Assembly (NCBI GenBank): GCA_031282485.1
Contig: JAITDQ010000007.1
Location: forward strand, 1-7,337
Direction: 5' to 3'
Source: Tannerella sp.
GTDB lineage: Bacteria > Bacteroidota > Bacteroidia > Bacteroidales > Tannerellaceae
DNA: 7,337 bases
The position numbers and the translations under genes were made by a program. This document shows, piece after piece, positions 6,191-7,337 of the stretch; position 1 is the stretch's first letter; each line of letters begins with the position of its first letter. The notes beneath the pieces were generated by a model. It was not told the origin of the DNA. It worked only from the letters and a program-made list of their open reading frames with translations, and made no database searches.

Positions 6191-7337
6191 AACGATATCT
6201 GTTGACGATCATAATTCCCGCGATTTCCTGCATCGCTGTCTGCGCAGAGGAACTGCATACGCTGGAGAAATGTATCGGAATCGGCCTCGAACGGAATTAT
6301 TCCATACGAATTATCCGGAATGAAGAACAAATTTCATCGAACAACGTGACGCCGGGAAATGCCGGTTATCTGCCTGTGGTTGACTTGAGCGGCGGTTTCA
6401 ACGGTACCCTTTATAACTACAATTATAACTATTCCGACGGGACAACAGAAAAGACGAACGGCGTAAATTCCGAAACTGCAAACGTGGGGATAAATCTTAA
6501 CTGGACTGTTTTCGACGGTTTCGGTATTCAGGCTGATTATGAAAAACTGAAAGAATTGCAGCGAATGGGCGAATTAAATACCCGCATCACGATTGAAGAT
6601 TTGGTTGCAAACATTGCTGCGGAATATTATAACCTGATCCGGCAGAGAATCAGGCTGAAAAATCTCACTTCGGCCGTGCGCCTGTCAAAGGAACGTCTCC
6701 GTATTGTTGAAGAACGCTACATTATCGGCTCCATGTCGCGCCTTGACCTGCAACAGGCCAAAGTCGATTTTAACGCCGACAGCTCCCGTCTGCTGACGCA
6801 GTTCGAAACGGTAAATGCATCCGAGATAAGGCTAAACGAACTGATGGGCGTCGATTCCGTCAACCGGCACCTGACGGTTAGCGATACGGTTCCTCTCAAT
6901 TCCCTGCTCGACGAAAATGATTTATGGGCGAAAACGCTTTCAAACAATGCCTCATTACTGGCATCCTATAAAAACAAAACGCTGTCGGAACTGGATTACA
7001 GGAAAATACGCAGCCGCAACTTCCCGTACGTACAGCTAAACGCCGGATACGGCTATGCCGACAACCGGTACGAAACCGGCAGTATCGACTTGCAAAAACG
7101 ATTAGGATTAAATTACGGGGTTACGGTAGGATTTACGATATTCGACGGGATGAATCGCCGGCGCGAACAGCAAAATGCGCGTATACAGGTCAAAAACAGG
7201 GAACTTCGTATTCAGGAACTGGAGCTTGGACTGAAAGCCGACCTTTCGAATCTCTGGATGGCTTACCGCAATAACCTCGAACTATGGGATCTGGAAAAAG
7301 AAAACCTCATTGCAGCGCAGGAAAATTATGAAATAGC
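6187..7337 (+). CDS. TolC-family outer-membrane efflux factor, N-terminal part (truncated by window edge)
   Basis: The frame is open from the ATG at 6187 to the right edge (383 codons plus 2 bases, no stop), so perhaps the last 50-80 residues are missing. A signal peptide covers residues 1-20 (MKRYLLTIIIPAISCIAVCA), with likely cleavage before EEL. The mature protein begins with a typical OEP opening (LHTLEKCIGIGLERNYSIRI). It shows the internal duplication characteristic of TolC/OprM proteins: the strand motif LNWTVFDGFG at 104-113 recurs as VGFTIFDGMN at 314-323. Each copy is followed by long amphipathic helices (about 115-215 and 323-384) that would form the periplasmic alpha-barrel. A further strand precedes the second motif (YVQLNAGYGYADN, 281-293). 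The start codon lies in the ATGA overlap with the pump's stop codon, with A-rich sequence (AAAAAAGAAAAAC) upstream, suggesting translational coupling. It should form the trimeric outer-membrane duct of this tripartite exporter. Residues 75-83 are Asn/Tyr-rich, probably in an extracellular loop. Confidence 0.93.
   Translation, partial: MKRYLLTIIIPAISCIAVCAEELHTLEKCIGIGLERNYSIRIIRNEEQISSNNVTPGNAGYLPVVDLSGGFNGTLYNYNYNYSDGTTEKTNGVNSETANVGINLNWTVFDGFGIQADYEKLKELQRMGELNTRITIEDLVANIAAEYYNLIRQRIRLKNLTSAVRLSKERLRIVEERYIIGSMSRLDLQQAKVDFNADSSRLLTQFETVNASEIRLNELMGVDSVNRHLTVSDTVPLNSLLDENDLWAKTLSNNASLLASYKNKTLSELDYRKIRSRNFPYVQLNAGYGYADNRYETGSIDLQKRLGLNYGVTVGFTIFDGMNRRREQQNARIQVKNRELRIQELELGLKADLSNLWMAYRNNLELWDLEKENLIAAQENYEI

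Noticed and set aside
6187..6246. Lipoprotein signal in the outer-membrane factor (Cys at residues 15 and 19)
   Set aside because: AISC and IAVC do not fit the usual lipobox well. Cleavage after AVCA by signal peptidase I explains the N-terminus better.
5974..6330. Minus-strand 118-codon open frame across the pump/outer-membrane factor junction
   Set aside because: It overlaps two well-supported plus-strand genes that are translationally coupled, and it shows no motif.

Overview
The window most likely comes from the chromosome of a Bacteroidetes (Bacteroidales-like) bacterium. Three things point there. AT-rich intergenic DNA with A-rich start regions separates genes of moderate GC. There are TAnnTTTG-type -7 promoter boxes: an exact TATCTTTG on the minus strand at 357-364 and a near match, TATCTTTA, at 1926-1933. 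The left edge also carries a secreted protein with a bacterial Ig-like (BIG2) domain, which is common in that phylum. Genus cannot be decided from the sequence alone.

Layout, left to right. Positions 1-270 (minus) hold the N-terminal 90 codons of a secreted BIG2-domain protein that runs off the left edge. Positions 271-515 are an AT-rich spacer with that gene's probable promoter and a leader containing three 10-bp repeats. Positions 516-1895 (minus) hold a complete family-3-type aldehyde dehydrogenase. Positions 1896-2051 are a divergent intergenic region with a perfect 9-2-9 AT palindrome next to the dehydrogenase's probable -7 box. From 2052 to the right edge on the plus strand lies a compact tripartite efflux operon: a membrane-fusion (periplasmic adaptor) protein, an AcrB-type RND pump, and a TolC-type outer-membrane factor cut off by the right edge.

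The three efflux genes should act as one envelope-spanning machine. The RND protein is the proton-driven inner-membrane pump, the adaptor bridges the periplasm, and the TolC-like protein is the outer-membrane exit duct. The adaptor and pump genes are 2 bp apart, and the pump and outer-membrane genes overlap by 4 bp (ATGA), so they are almost certainly co-transcribed and translationally coupled. No regulator gene is present in the window, and the substrate cannot be read from the sequence. The divergent aldehyde dehydrogenase may or may not be functionally related.

I found no RNA gene, mobile element or CRISPR array, and no convincing undescribed system. The most unusual items are small: the palindrome beside the dehydrogenase promoter, the repeated mini-ORF leader upstream of the BIG2 gene, the cysteine-free membrane-anchored adaptor, and an Asn/Tyr-rich loop in the outer-membrane factor.
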